DNA of 64,000 nt. It comes from Eretmocerus hayati. Lineage: Eukaryota; Arthropoda; Insecta; Hymenoptera; Aphelinidae. The DNA lies in the NCBI GenBank assembly GCA_029851415.1, contig CM056741.1:144882522-144946521 (forward strand), written 5' to 3'. The notes beneath the pieces are model-generated. The model worked only from the letters and a program-made list of their open reading frames with translations, did no database searches and was not told where the DNA came from. A program made the translations under genes and the position numbers. This document shows, in pieces, positions 47,933 to 59,591 of the stretch (the first letter of the stretch is position 1; every line of letters begins with the position of its first letter).

Positions 47933-48150
47933 TAGAACTACACGCACCTCGGGACGAAAGCAACCCATTGCGGCCACGGGTATGCCACCCTCACCTGGCG
48001 GCTCGTGCGGCAACTCACCCGGGCCGCACTGTGTCACTTTCGGCCCTTCGGGGACGCAGTTGCGTAATATACTATTCCGTATTATCAAAAAACTCCATCT
48101 CCCTCCTCTATTCCTTGATTTGTTACAAGTGTGAACATTTCAAACTATAA

Positions 48151-48452
48151 CAAGGAGAGCATCTGCAGGTCCGTGAAACACGAATCTTGATAGAACTCTG
48201 TGATCACCTTGTTTTGGTGAAAACTGAAGGTATCTCCAAGGATTAAGTCCAATGGGACTCACATCCCAAGATACAGCTATGGAGATTAATATCTTCCATA
48301 TAGGCCCATCTTAAGAAGACAGATAAACATATAGATATGGTTTACTAGGAGGCCCATTGGACTTAACCCTTGGAGATACCTTCATTTTTCACCAAAACAA
48401 GATGATTCCCAGAGCTTCATCAAGATCCGTGTTTCGCAGACCTGATGCTATG
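48151..48452. mobile_element. Tourist-like palindromic MITE (copy 6, right end worn)
   Basis: The left end CAAGGAGAGCATCTGCAGGT follows TAA at 48148-48150. The right side mirrors it as ATCCGTGTTTCGCAGACCTGATGCT but lacks the final CTCCTTG. Inner words AAGATACAGCTATGGAGATTA are shared with copy 4. Confidence 0.65.
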
Positions 48453-49108
48453 ATCATCAGTCTAAACATGAAGAAAAAACTAAAATACGTTCAATTAACC
48501 CTCGTCTGGACAACTGGGGTGAATTCTACCCAAGGCTTCTTTCATAAGATGGCCACGCTAACTCAAAGTTTTCCGGGCTAATGGCGACATCTGTGGGGAG
48601 TCAAGATGTGCCTCTTTTCAACCACGCACATAGCGCCAGTTTTGGTGCGCACGTCGCTCCACAAGAGTCAAGCAAAATAGCCACTAGGTCTTAGACATCC
48701 ATGAATGCTAGGTACGCGTCCGTCGTGTATTTTCAGCTCTAGCTTATTTCCTTGGTCAGAATCAATCATGATCATTGACGACTGCATACGATGTTTTTTA
48801 CTCCTATTCCGCATGCATACAGTGAAATATCACTTATTCGACAGTCGTGCGAAAGAATGCAACAAAGTGCAAAAAATGAGGATTTCAACTGATTTGTTAT
48901 TTCAAAAATTGCAGAAAATGACAATTTCACTCACAAAATTTTGAGAGACGCAATTTTCTTCACGGTAAGCTGAAAATTCAGGTAGGTCATCTCAAGATCA
49001 AGTAAAATAATAGAACAGTAGTCGATCTGTTGATAAAAGTGCTTACTTTGACATATAAAATGACAATAGGGATCCTCAATTCATTAGTCCAAATGAGGTC
49101 AGAATATG
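48453..49108. other. Intron 5, no recognised feature
   Basis: No repeat or exon recognised. Confidence 0.4.
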
Positions 49109-49204
49109 TCAGAATAAGGAAGTGGTTATTCGCAGTCGTATTCCGTGTATGTCCGTGTAGGAAATATACCCTCCGTGCGCGTCCGTAAGAACATTAAACT
49201 AAGA

Positions 49205-51235
49205 TGATGGAGTACATCCGTTGACTTCCGTGAGCTTGCAAGCTCTGTCCGTGGGTACCCGTGTCCTTTGGTTCGTTCCGGTCATTGCATCCGTGCAGAC
49301 CCGTGCATCCGTGCGGACCCGTGCAACCATGTCTAGCCGTTTTGGATGTTCTTCCCGTCGCATCCGTAGACACCCGTGTACCCGTGTGGATCCGTTTTGG
49401 TTCGTTCCGGTCATTGCATCCGTGCAGACCCGTGCATCCGTGCGGACCCGTGCAACCGTGTCTAGCCGTTTTGGATGTTCTTCCCGTCGCATCCGTGGAC
49501 ACCCGTGTACCCGTGTGGATCCGTTTTGGTTCGTTTCGGTCATTGTATCCGTGCAGACCCGTGCATCCGTGCGGACCCGTGCAACCGTGTCTAGCCGTTT
49601 TGGATGTTCTTCCCGTCGCATCCGTGCACACCCGTCTACCCGTGTGGATCCGTTTCCAGTCAGCACCATCATCGGATCCGTGCGGACCCGTGCAACCGTG
49701 TCGATCCGTTTTCAATATTCTTCCCGTCGCATCCGTGCACACCCGTCTACCCGTGTGGATCCGTTTTGGTTCGTTTCGGTCATTGTATCCGTGCAGACCC
49801 GTGCATCCGTGCGGACCCGTGCAACCGTGTCTAGCCGTTTTGGATGTTCTTCCCGTCGCATCCGTGCACACCCGTCTACCCGTGTGGATCCGTTTCCAGT
49901 CAGCACCATCATCGGATCCGTGCGGACCCGTGCAACCGTGTCGATCCGTTTTCAATATTCTTCCCGTCGCATCCGTGCACACCCGTCTACCCGTGTGGAT
50001 CCGTTTTGGTTCGTTTCGGTCATTGTATCCGTGCAGACCCGTGCATCCGTGCGGACCCGTGCAACCGTGTCTAGCCGTTTTGGATGTTCTTCCCGTCGCA
50101 TCCGTGCATACCCGTGTACCCGTGTGGATCCGTTTTGGTTCGTTTCGGTCATTGTATCCGTGCAGACCCGTGCATCCGTGCGGACCCGTGCAACCGTGTC
50201 TAGCCGTTTTGGATATTCTTTCCGTCGCATCCGTGTACACCCGTGTACCCGTGTGGATCCGTTCTGGTTCGTTTCGGTCATTGTATCCGTGCAGACCCGT
50301 GCATCCGTGCGGACCCGTGCAACCGTGTCTAGCCGTTTTGGATGTTTTTCCCGTCGCATCCGTGCACACCCGTGTACCCGTGTGGATCCGTTTTGGTTCG
50401 TTTCGGTCATTGTATCCGTGCAGACCCGTGCATCCGTGCGGACCCGTGCAACCGTGTCTAGCTGTTCTGGATGTTCTTCCCGTCGCATCCGTGCACACCC
50501 GTGTACCCGTGTGGATCCCTTTTGGTTCGTTTCGGTCATTGTATCCATGCAGACCCGTGCATCCGTGCGGACCCGTGCAACCGTGTCTAGCCGTTTTGGA
50601 TGTTCTTCCCGTCGCATCCGTGCACACCCGTGTACCCGTGTGGATCCGTTTTGGTTCGTTTTGGTCATTGTATCCGTGCAGACCCGTACATCCGTGCGGA
50701 CCCGTGCAACCGTGTCTAGCCGTTTTGGATGTTTTTCCCGTCGCATCCGTGCACACCCGTGTACCCGTGTGGATCCCTTTTGGTTCGTTTCGGTCATTGT
50801 ATCCGTGCAGACCCGTGCATCCGTGCGGACCCGTGCAACCGTGTCTAGCCGTTTTGGATGTTCTTCCCGTCGCATCCGTGCACACCCGTGTACCCGTGTG
50901 GATCCGTTTTGGTTCGTTTTGGTCATTGTATCCGTGCAGACCCGTACATCCGTGCGGACCCGTGCAACCGTGTCTAGCCGTTTTGGATGTTTTTCCCGTC
51001 GCATCCGTGCATACCCGTGTACCCGTGTGGATCCCTTTTGGTTCGTTTCGGTCATTGTATCCGTGCAGACCCGTGCATCCGTGCGGACCCGTGCATCCGT
51101 GCGGACCCGTGCAACCGTGCCTAGCCGTTTTGGATGTTCTTCCCGTCGCATCCGTGCACACCCGTGTACCCGTGTGGATCCGTTCTGGTTCGTTTCGGTG
51201 TGCACGGATGCGACGGGAAGAATATTGGAAACGGA
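49205..51235 (+). repeat. Minisatellite array 1, 129-bp unit
   Basis: About 14 units of 129 bp plus two 111-bp variants lacking an 18-bp segment. The unit is itself made of ACCCGTGC/ATCCGTGC-type words. Units are highly similar. Because 129 and 111 are multiples of three and the unit lacks stops in several frames, open frames of 490-750 codons appear on both strands. Their translations are mere repeat read-outs such as FWFVSVIVSVQTRASVRTRA. No start context, domain or splice structure supports a gene. Confidence 0.9.
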
Positions 51236-52210
51236 TTCAGGGATCAAAGGTTCAGAAAGAGGGTTTCGTGCAATTCTGTGCTCGAGTATTGGTCGAACAG
51301 CAGAATGATTCAGATGAATGTTGTAGCGCTTCCGAATACGGAGAGAATGAGCTAAGATACCGTAGCCCCGCTGTCGTACGGACGAAAAACTGTATAGCGC
51401 ATTTAATTGGAAATGCGATGAAAAAATCACCGTGTAGATCTAATAATCCTCTATGTAACAAAGCTCATAGAATGTTTCTATCAAATATAGTTGTCTTCAA
51501 CTAAAAAATAAACATTGTTATGCGGATCCACGGAATTATGCTACAATTCTCGCCGAGGATACCGTAAGACGCTAATCCTATGCAAAAACTCGTAGGCACA
51601 GCGCAAAATCACTTACGGTGTTTTTGCAGAGGATGGAACCGCAGCGGTCGACCGCGCATACGCGCCTTATTGCCGTGATAGTAACATGTCGAAGTGACTC
51701 GCGGCTTATTGCAATCTTGCATAGGATCAGTTCCAGTCGGTAAACCGTATGTCATGTACCGCAGAAATATTTCCGCGGTATTCTTGGGCCCATAGGATTT
51801 GTATGCGGCAAAATGCCGTAAGATCCTTTTTGCTCCCTCTGAAGAATAAACTGTGATCCTCTGAAGAAAAATCCCAGCAAAATTTTGACAAAATTCCCCG
51901 CTGAATCCAATATTTTCATAAAGAAAAATTCGTTTATCTAAAGAATACCTCGAAGATTTTTCCCCTCTCACCAAAATCCATCGATTGTAGGTGACAGTTT
52001 CCTTCCCGATAGCCCCCGAAATCTGTTAGAGACTCATCATCTCCGCCCTTTGACCGCGCGCACGCATGTCCGTGTGGGTGTGTGTTGTTTTCTACCGGAC
52101 AAGTTTCGTCATCCTACCGTTCACCCGAACAATTTTTAGTTCTCTACAAATTGTAGAGAGCCCAGTGATTTGGCAGTTCCCACTTCCCAGACAAAAAAAA
52201 ACAAGAAATG
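51236..52210. other. Inner flank of array 1
   Basis: Unique-looking DNA with no recognised gene. Several ACCGTAAG/CTTACGGT and CCGCGGTA words recur between 51550 and 51800, a weak local repeat. The minus frame 51609-51974 has no recognisable domain. Confidence 0.35.
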
Positions 52211-52737
52211 TACAGTGAAATCTCCCTTAGCGGACACCTCTGATAAGCGGACCATTCTCAGTAACGGACGATTTTCGTGCGACCGGCAGAAATGTATTGG
52301 ATCTTATGAGATCAAATCCTCCGGTTAGCGGACACTCTAAATAGCGGACAACTCCCTTTACGGACATCTAGAATCGACAGTTAACGGACATTTGTCGAAC
52401 ATCGTTCGTCAGTCAAGGCGCACTGTAAACCCCAATCTGTGAAAAATACACGAAAAACTGTTCCCTGGAACAGACTTAATCTGTTAATTCTCGGATGCAG
52501 TTCATTCGCCAAATCTACATTGAGTCAGTGAGTATCGATGGATCAACAATTTGCTGGTTACTTTTGTGATATTTATCGGAATTATCGCAAAAATTGAGTT
52601 TTTATCGGGTGTACAAATCAAGTCCGATACTGGGACTCTTGTGCACAGGTGTTTTTGGCGTCATATAGGTATATTGAGTAAGAACCGCAACCTAAGCTAT
52701 TGGATGTGTCTACTTCGTTTGATGCACACGAGAACTC

Positions 52738-52829
52738 GAACACAAACGGGTGCCACCTGTGGGACCCGTCGCACACAAAAGAGAACGCGCGGGTCCCACC
52801 AGCAGGACCCGTCGCAGTGAACGTGTTAA
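52738..52829. repeat. GGTGGGNCC-rich repeat ending at TTAA (piggyBac-like end?)
   Basis: GTGGGACCCGTCGCACACA and GGGTCCCACCAGCAGGACCC precede CGTCGCAGTGAACGTGTTAA. It matches the blocks at 11701-11772 and 43158-43303. The other end of the element was not found. Confidence 0.4.
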
Positions 52830-53235
52830 TGAAAAAAATTATTTCGCAATCTCTACCATATTTTGAGTGAAAATGGTAAGCATGAGCATGTCATTCAAGC
52901 CCATCGTTTTCTGGGAAAAAAATTAAGTTCCGGAAAATTTCGAGAAGATTTGACTTCTCAAATCCTTTATTGATCGTTGATTTCGGATAGAATAGAATTT
53001 CTCGACTCCCCATTAGTTCAAACTCTTGTCTAAAGTATCGGCAACAAGAGGAAACTTGAATTCATCCAGAAAACTCTTCTACTTGCCCATATTTCCATAT
53101 AAACATTCCCGCGCATCAGGGAATTTTCCATGACATCTTATGAATCATATATTGAATTGGTACAATCTACAGATTTAAACACAAATATCCCTGCCAAATC
53201 TTTGATCTTCATCTTCAAATGTTGTGGATCACATA

Positions 53236-54331
53236 CAGTCCCTACCATAAATAATGGAACACGTAGGGTCTCACTCAAACAGCGATATCTCCGATTTGAT
53301 TGGTCGTACGGGAATTTTAAAAAAAGGATTTTGAAGAGCACAAAAAAATCTATCAATTTATGGGTTTTAATGATTTTTTACGTGCTTTTTAAGTGCCCGT
53401 ACACGTGGTTGAAAATCAGAAAAAATTTTCCTTCAATCAATCACCTACAATTTTGACGGGAGTGATCCAATCACAAAAATACTCACGGGATCTTGTAGAT
53501 CGTTCAAAAATCTAAAAATTTGGTCCTCTGTAAAATTTTCGTACGACCCTTCCCGTCTGACTTACGAGCTCCGAAAGAAAACTTTGTAGTAACATAGGGT
53601 GTTTACGGAGATACCGAGACTGGCACCTGTTCAATTTTCTCTCGCTCTATTCTGGGGCAAAATTGGATTTAAAAAATATCATGACACATGATTTCGGCGT
53701 TAAATGATCTCATCTTTTAGAATATTTCATCAGATTTTGTCTCAAATGTGACCTATGGGAGCAAAACACGAAATTTATCAATTTTCACATCAAATTCCGA
53801 GGAATCGTTGTTATCTCAAATCTCAGACAAAATCTGATGAAATATTCAGAAAGATCAGAACATTTTACGTCGAAATCATATGCCATGATATTTTTCTAAT
53901 TCGATTTTGCCCCTGAATAGAGCGAGAGACAATTGAACAGGTGCCAGACTCGGTATCTCCATAAACACCCTATGTTAGTGCGAAGTTTTCTTTCGGAGCT
54001 CGTAAGTCAGACGGGAAGGGTCGTACAAAAATTTTACATAGGACCAAATTTTTAGATTCTTGAACGATCTACAAGATCCCGTGAGTATTTTTGTGATTGA
54101 ATCACTCCCGTCAAAATTGTAGGTGATTGATTGAAGGAAAATTTTTTCTGATTTTCAACCACATGTACGGGCACTTGAAAAGCACGTAAAAAATTATCAA
54201 AACCCATAAATCGACAGATTTTTTTGTGCTCTTCAAAACCCTTTTTTCAGAATTCCCGTACGACGAATCAAATCGGAGATATCGCTGTTTGAGTGAAACC
54301 CTACGTGTTCCATTATTTATGGTAGGGACTG
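53236..54331. mobile_element. 1.1 kb mariner-type foldback element
   Basis: The ends CAGTCCCTACCATAAATAAT and complement lie between TA dinucleotides at 53234-53235 and 54332-54333. The arms are about 510 bases each and almost identical, with a spacer of about 75 bases near 53746-53820. TA sites and CAGT-type ends fit the Tc1/mariner superfamily. Mirrored frames (GTRRVSLKQRYLRFDWSYGN and its copy) are a result of the arms, not a transposase. Confidence 0.85.
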
Positions 54332-54761
54332 TATTCACATGTTGAAATTATATATTCATCTGTTAGAATTACTTATTCATCTGTAGAAATTTACACATTT
54401 ACCTTGAGAAATAATTTCACCAGATTCAATTTGTGATCTTTGGCAGTTTTATATTTACCGTGCATATTTGTCAACCCGTTTAGGTCTTATATACGCTCGC
54501 GATGGCTGAGCAACATAAGCAGTTGATAGTGCATGACAAGATCGAAAATATCAATGAGTATCCGAAATGCAGCTGATGAGTTCCAAGTGCGAAAAACGGA
54601 CATCTTCAGCTATTTAGAACCACTTGCAATAAGAACGAGATCATTTTCACCATTTACAAAATTTCTGCCTTTTTTGTAAAAATTCCGATTAGCGGACGCC
54701 TCCGAATAAGGGCCAGTTTTGGTGCGACCGAAGGTGTCCGCTATTGGGAGATTTCACTGTA

Positions 54762-55497
54762 CTCGTTATTAAAGTCCTAAGAACGAGCATGGAAAGATTG
54801 TAAACGGAGAAAAAATTATTTCATGTAATATTACATCAGGCATAAATTTAATTGTTTCTGTCATTTCGAGATAAATCTTATGATATGTTTATCTCATTAT
54901 CCTGGAGCCAGTGTCTGATCAACTTTTTGATCGAATCCTTACTACTCTTACTAACTTTCATGTGGTGAGGTAGTTGATTGGGATAATTTCTCGCACTATA
55001 CATAATTCTTTTCTTTTCAACATTTAGCTTGACAGTAGGGATGCGGTAAGCTTTGAATTTGGTGCAACTCTTAGGCTTCAGGAATTGACTCTGCATACTA
55101 CTGAACTTCATCAATGGAAAATTTATTATTCCATTTCATCGCGGTATTTCTGGTTCTACGTGACAAATTGGCTTCATTCTTCTTTTCATCTAGGGTAGCT
55201 TGGGAAAAAAAAACGCAATTGGCTGGTTATATTCTCAGCTTCCTCCTCATCCAGTAGTTATATTCTGACATATTAATAGGTAATGGCCATAATAGATAAT
55301 GGAAAGCGTGTGCAGATTATGAGAAATTAGCTCTCAGAAATCGCCTGTAATCGCCTGAGAATGAATGAGCTTGATGAAAAAAGACTCACGATCTTATTCT
55401 TACGCTGGTTTCTGATAATTGCGTGTGACCAAGAAGAACTGGAGAACTGATTCGAGACTGATGATTGGGCAATTTCAGCATATCTAATCGCTAAACG
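54762..55497. other. Inner flank of array 2
   Basis: No recognised gene or repeat. The minus frame 54878-55114 has no recognisable motif. Confidence 0.35.
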
Positions 55498-57230
55498 CAT
55501 AGACACGAGTGGACGAGTCTGCGCGGATCTAACGAGCAGAACCAGTCAAAACGGATAGACACGGTTGCACCGGTCTGCTCGGATACGATGGCAGGAGCGA
55601 CCCAAAACGGATAGACACGGGTAGACGGGTGTGCACGGATGCGACGGGAAGAATATTGAAAACGGATAGACACGGTTGCACGGGTCCGCACGGATCCGAT
55701 GACGGAGCCGACTGAAAACGGATAGACACGGGTAGACGGATGTGCACGGATGCGACGAGAAGAATATTGAAAACGGATACACATGGTTGCACGGGTCCGC
55801 ACGGAGCCGACTAAAAACGGATAGCCACGGGTTGACGGATGTGCACGGATGCGACGGGGAGAATACTGAAAACGGATATACACGGTTGCACGGGTCCGCA
55901 CGGATCCGATGACGGAGCCGACTGAAAACGGATAGACACGGGTAGACGGATGTGCACGGATGCGACGAGAAGAATATTGAAAACGGATACACACGGTTGC
56001 ACGGGTCCGCACGGGGCCGACTAAAAACGGATAGACACGGGTTGACGGATGTGCACGGATGCGACGGGGAGAATACTGAAAACGGATATACACGGTTGCA
56101 CGGGTCCGCACGGATCCGATGAGGGAGCCGACTGAACACGGATAGACACAGGTAGACGGGTGTGCAATGATGCGACGAGAAGAATATTGAAAACGGATAC
56201 ACACGGTTGCACGGGTCCGCACGGAGCCGACTGAAAACGGATAGACACGGGTACACGGGTGTGCACGGATGCGACGGGAAGAATATTGAAAACGGATAGA
56301 CACGGTTGCACGGGTCCGCACGGATACAATGACCGAAACGAACCAAAACGGATCCACACGGGTAGACGGGTGTGCACGGATTTGACAAGAAAAATATCGG
56401 AAACGGATACACACGGTTGCACGGGTCCGCACGGATGCACGGGTCTGCACGGATACAATGAGCGCAATGAACCAGAACGGATCCACACGGGTACACGGGT
56501 GTACACGGATGCGACGGAAAGAATATCCAAAACGGCTAGACACGGTTGCACGGGTCCGCACGGATGCACGGGTCTGCACGGATACAATGACCGAAACGAA
56601 CCAAAACGGATCCACACGGGTAGACGGGTGTGCACGGATTTGACAAGAAAAATATCGGAAACGGATACACACGGTTGCACGGGTCCGCACGGATGCACGG
56701 GTCTGCACGGATACAATGAGCGCAATGAACCAGAACGGATCCACACGGGTACACGGGTGTACACGGATGCGACGGAAAGAATATCCAAAACGGCTAGACA
56801 CGGTTGCACGGGTCCGCACGGATGCACGGGTCTGCACGGATACAATGACCGAAACGAACCAAAACGGATCCACACGGGTAGACGGGTGTGCACGGATTTG
56901 ACAAGAAAAATATCGGAAACGGATACACACGGTTGCACGGGTCCGCACGGATGCACGGGTCTGCACGGATACAATGAGCGCAATGAACCAGAACGGATCC
57001 ACACGGGTACACGGGTGTACACGGATGCGACGGAAAGAATATCCAAAACGGCTAGACACGGTTGCACGGGTCCGCACGGATGCACGGGTCTGCACGGATA
57101 CAATGACCGAAACGAACCAAAACGGATCCACACGGGTAGACGGGTGTGCACGGATGCGCCCTTCAGCTCAGGGCATGAAACGGATCGGCACGGGTAGATG
57201 AGCTTGCAAGCACACGGAAGTTAACGGATA
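55498..57230 (-). repeat. Minisatellite array 2, inverted relative to array 1
   Basis: The same CCGTG-rich units run in the opposite direction. The 3' part (about 56340-57155) is a higher-order repeat of 258 bp (2 x 129) in three near-identical copies. The 5' part has shorter, more diverse 90-111 bp units. Open frames on both strands, up to 546 codons, are repeat read-outs. Confidence 0.9.
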
Positions 57231-57356
57231 AATATCTGCATTTGCTTCAAAACTCCTCACGGACACGCACGGAACACGTGGTTTTTTACCCCATTTTGGC
57301 TCATCTTTTACACGGATATACACGGAACGACTGCGAATAACCGGGGCCTCAGAATA

Positions 57357-58522
57357 AATACCTTCTCCCAAAGATTCGTGCTTGGAATATTTTTTCCTTG
57401 AATCTACCCTATTTTGGGATGTCTCATTCGAGATTTTAGCTCAAATCATCAAAATTGCGTTCTCCAGAACTTTTCTCGTGGAAAGGGTCATCTTTCACAT
57501 TTTTTCGTCCATTCGTATCCTTTGAAATTTTCCATCTGATCTTAGCGATCATCTGGATACATTGCTCCATCAAATACGTAACAAAGATGCTACAAAAAAT
57601 TTTTGAATCTGAAAGACTGTTTATAGAAGTTACAGCGTTAATTTTTCGGCCAGGGTGGAATCCACCCAGGTCGGCCAGCCTTGTTATCTGGCGGAAGTGT
57701 GACAGCTAAAAATTAAATAGACAAAGGACAGTGTCGGGATTTGGATTTTTGTTACAATCTCACGTATGGTCGCCGCGATGAAAATGAATTCTAATTCTCT
57801 GAGTTGGTGAACAGGCACTAATAAACTAGCTGTAATGAATTCGCAGAATAGAAGTGTGCAAAAATACAAGAAGAAGGTAAACGTGTAAACGGCAACATCG
57901 CAATGAGCGTACATTATACATACGAAAATTTGTATTCCACTGATCACGCCGCAAAATGCATCACTTTGCATAAAATGTTGGCTCGTAAAACACGATTTTC
58001 TCATAATTCTCGAGCAATAAATCACAAAGCTCTCACTGATGATAAAAATTAGCAAAGTTGAGCTTATAACCACAGCTCTAAACTCATTTGAGTAAGCTTT
58101 GTAATTACATTTTCTTCTCAACCGTGTCTTTTTTGTTTGTATGTCTCTTTCCATACAATCCCACATTTATCGCTACGCAAAAAGTATCGCTTTGGACTCG
58201 TCTTGGCACAATTCACGTCCTACAAGGATCAGCGGCAAAAAAAATTCAAGACAGAAACGTCATGACCATGGTATCATATTATCATTACTCTTCTGGACAC
58301 TTGGGATCGCAGTTTTCTCTCCCTTTCAACGTAACAAGCAAGTTTACTAATAAGAGAATGAGTGTATGGTCGATTGAGTTTCAATTCCACCGAGGACTAA
58401 TTGTATTGCTGGCTACTGATAAGAGCTCTTTGTCATAGTTTTGGGCTGAATTCAGGGGTACGAGACAAAACTTGAAATTTTTTTGACTTCCGAAGCTCAT
58501 CCGTACAGCCTGTCAAGTGTCA
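57357..58522. other. Intron 5, no recognised feature
   Basis: Overlapping short frames at 57684-58438 have no recognised domain. Confidence 0.4.
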
Positions 58523-59155
58523 AAGGTACCCCGGCATCGAAATTGTGAGGTGTGAAAAAATCCAAAAAGGCAGACCGATGCGCCGAAAATCCTACTCACC
58601 GAACCCGCATCCGGAAAAACTCTACCTTCTTTGATTTTTTTCAAATTATCAAAAAACTATCTTGGTCTAGAGAAATTTTACCAGGTCCAGAAAAAATTCT
58701 ATCCCCTCGGTTTTTCCCAATTTTCTATTCTGTTTTCCGTGATCAGTAGAAACATTTTCTAATCCCAAGCCCTGGTGTGAACGTGCTGCATTATGTCACG
58801 TTCACACCAGCAATACGCACCAAACCGCTGTAAATAAATCAGGTGACTGCGGTTGACCACCAGTCAAAACTAAATTACTGCTAATCACGAAAACCCCAAT
58901 AGAAAATTGGGAAAAACCAAGGTGGTAGAATTTTTTTTTGGAGCGGGTGTAATTCTTCTTGACTAAGAGTATGTCGCTACGAGCAAGGGTTGAGGCGCAC
59001 CAGAATGGATGAAATGAGCTAGTTTTTTGATAATTTAAAGAAAATTGAAAGAGGTAAAGTTTTTCTGGTTGCGGATACGATAAGTAGAATTTTCGGCCCA
59101 TCGATCTGTCTTTTTGGATTTTCCACAGCTCGCGATTTCGGTGCCAGGGTAGCTT
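58523..59155. mobile_element. 0.63 kb foldback element
   Basis: The left arm 58523-58755 (AAATCCAAAAAGGCAGACCGATG) and right arm 58870-59155 (CATCGATCTGTCTTTTTGGATTT) are imperfect complements. The spacer contains a second small hairpin, CTGGTGTGAACGTG/CACGTTCACACCAG, at 58771-58811. Non-coding. Confidence 0.7.
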
Positions 59156-59486
59156 TGCCCTATCAAGTGCATATCAGATAACTCGATGATAAAAAAAAAC
59201 AGGATTTTGGGAACCACGCGTGTGAATGTGAGACTGATGTATATTTAGGAAAACATGCACACGTCTGGCAAGCATCAGCAGCAAGATAAAATGAGCTTAT
59301 GGCGAGCACGCTGTGATACACCCGAGGGCTGCTTTTACTACATATTTGCGTATATCAGTGTGTTAGACTATCTTGTATGTGAGTGCGTGAGTTTGTTGAA
59401 CATGCCACAAATGAGGGCTGCATACTATGCAACATATCACCCACAAGTTTCTCGCGTGATTCGCACACACTCTGCTCTTGGCACAG
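59156..59486. other. Intron 5, 3' end
   Basis: No feature recognised. It ends in acceptor TCTGCTCTTGGCACAG at 59471-59486. Confidence 0.5.
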
Positions 59487-59591
59487 TTATCATCGGGAGA
59501 GTCCCGGCCTGATGGCGGAGCTCGGGGCGATTCGCTGTCCTCGCAGGGCGCCCCGTTCACCCTCCACCCCGAGACCAGCGCTCTGCACCAG
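59487..59591 (+). CDS. FN3 membrane protein, coding exon 6 (cytoplasmic tail)
   Basis: The exon encodes residues 220-254, LSSGESRPDGG to LHPETSALHQ, with phase 0 at both ends. It is low in hydrophobics and rich in Ser, Gly and Pro, so probably disordered. GC content is well above the intron around it. The donor GTCCGT is at 59592-59597. The 105-base length is a multiple of three, so skipping would keep the frame. Confidence 0.8.

Larger units (their letters stand above)
52213..54759. mobile_element. Pogo/Tigger-like element with nested insertions
   Basis: TA borders at 52211-52212 and 54760-54761. The ends are CAGTGAAATCTCCCTTAGCG and the complement of CAGTGAAATCTCCCAATAGC. Words like TTAGCGGACA repeat near both ends. 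A short + frame at 54509-54580 (QLIVHDKIENINEYPKCS) faintly resembles the start of the CENP-B-type helix-turn-helix of pogo transposases but stops at once. Nested inside are the 1.1 kb foldback at 53236-54331 and a piggyBac-like patch near 52738-52829. Confidence 0.75.
49117..57348. mobile_element. 8.2 kb composite element ended by inverted minisatellite arrays
   Basis: The outer flanks of the two arrays match as inverted repeats. On the left GGTTATTCGCAGTCGTATTC then CGTGTATGTCCGTGTA; on the right the complement reads GGTTATTCGCAGTCGTTCCG then TGTATATCCGTGTA. A second shared inverted block is CTTCCGTGAGCTTGCAAGC on the left and its near complement on the right. TCAGAATA lies just outside both ends (49109-49116 and 57349-57356) and may be an 8-bp duplication. 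The inner 51236-55497 carries a later pogo-like insertion and no recognisable gene. Treating the two arrays as one element is inference. Confidence 0.5.

Noticed and set aside
49205..51235. CRISPR array
   Set aside because: The host is eukaryotic, units are contiguous and have no unique spacers.
49194..51504. Open frames of 492-747 codons on both strands
   Set aside because: They are read-outs of a 129-bp satellite unit that lacks stops in several frames. No domain, splice context or conserved single frame supports a protein. The CTGPHG and HTG-like words are not real zinc fingers.
54509..54580. Pogo transposase gene
   Set aside because: Only about 20 residues resemble a CENP-B-type helix-turn-helix, and the frame then stops.
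55491..57197. Open frames of 312-546 codons in the second array
   Set aside because: Same satellite read-outs in reverse orientation.
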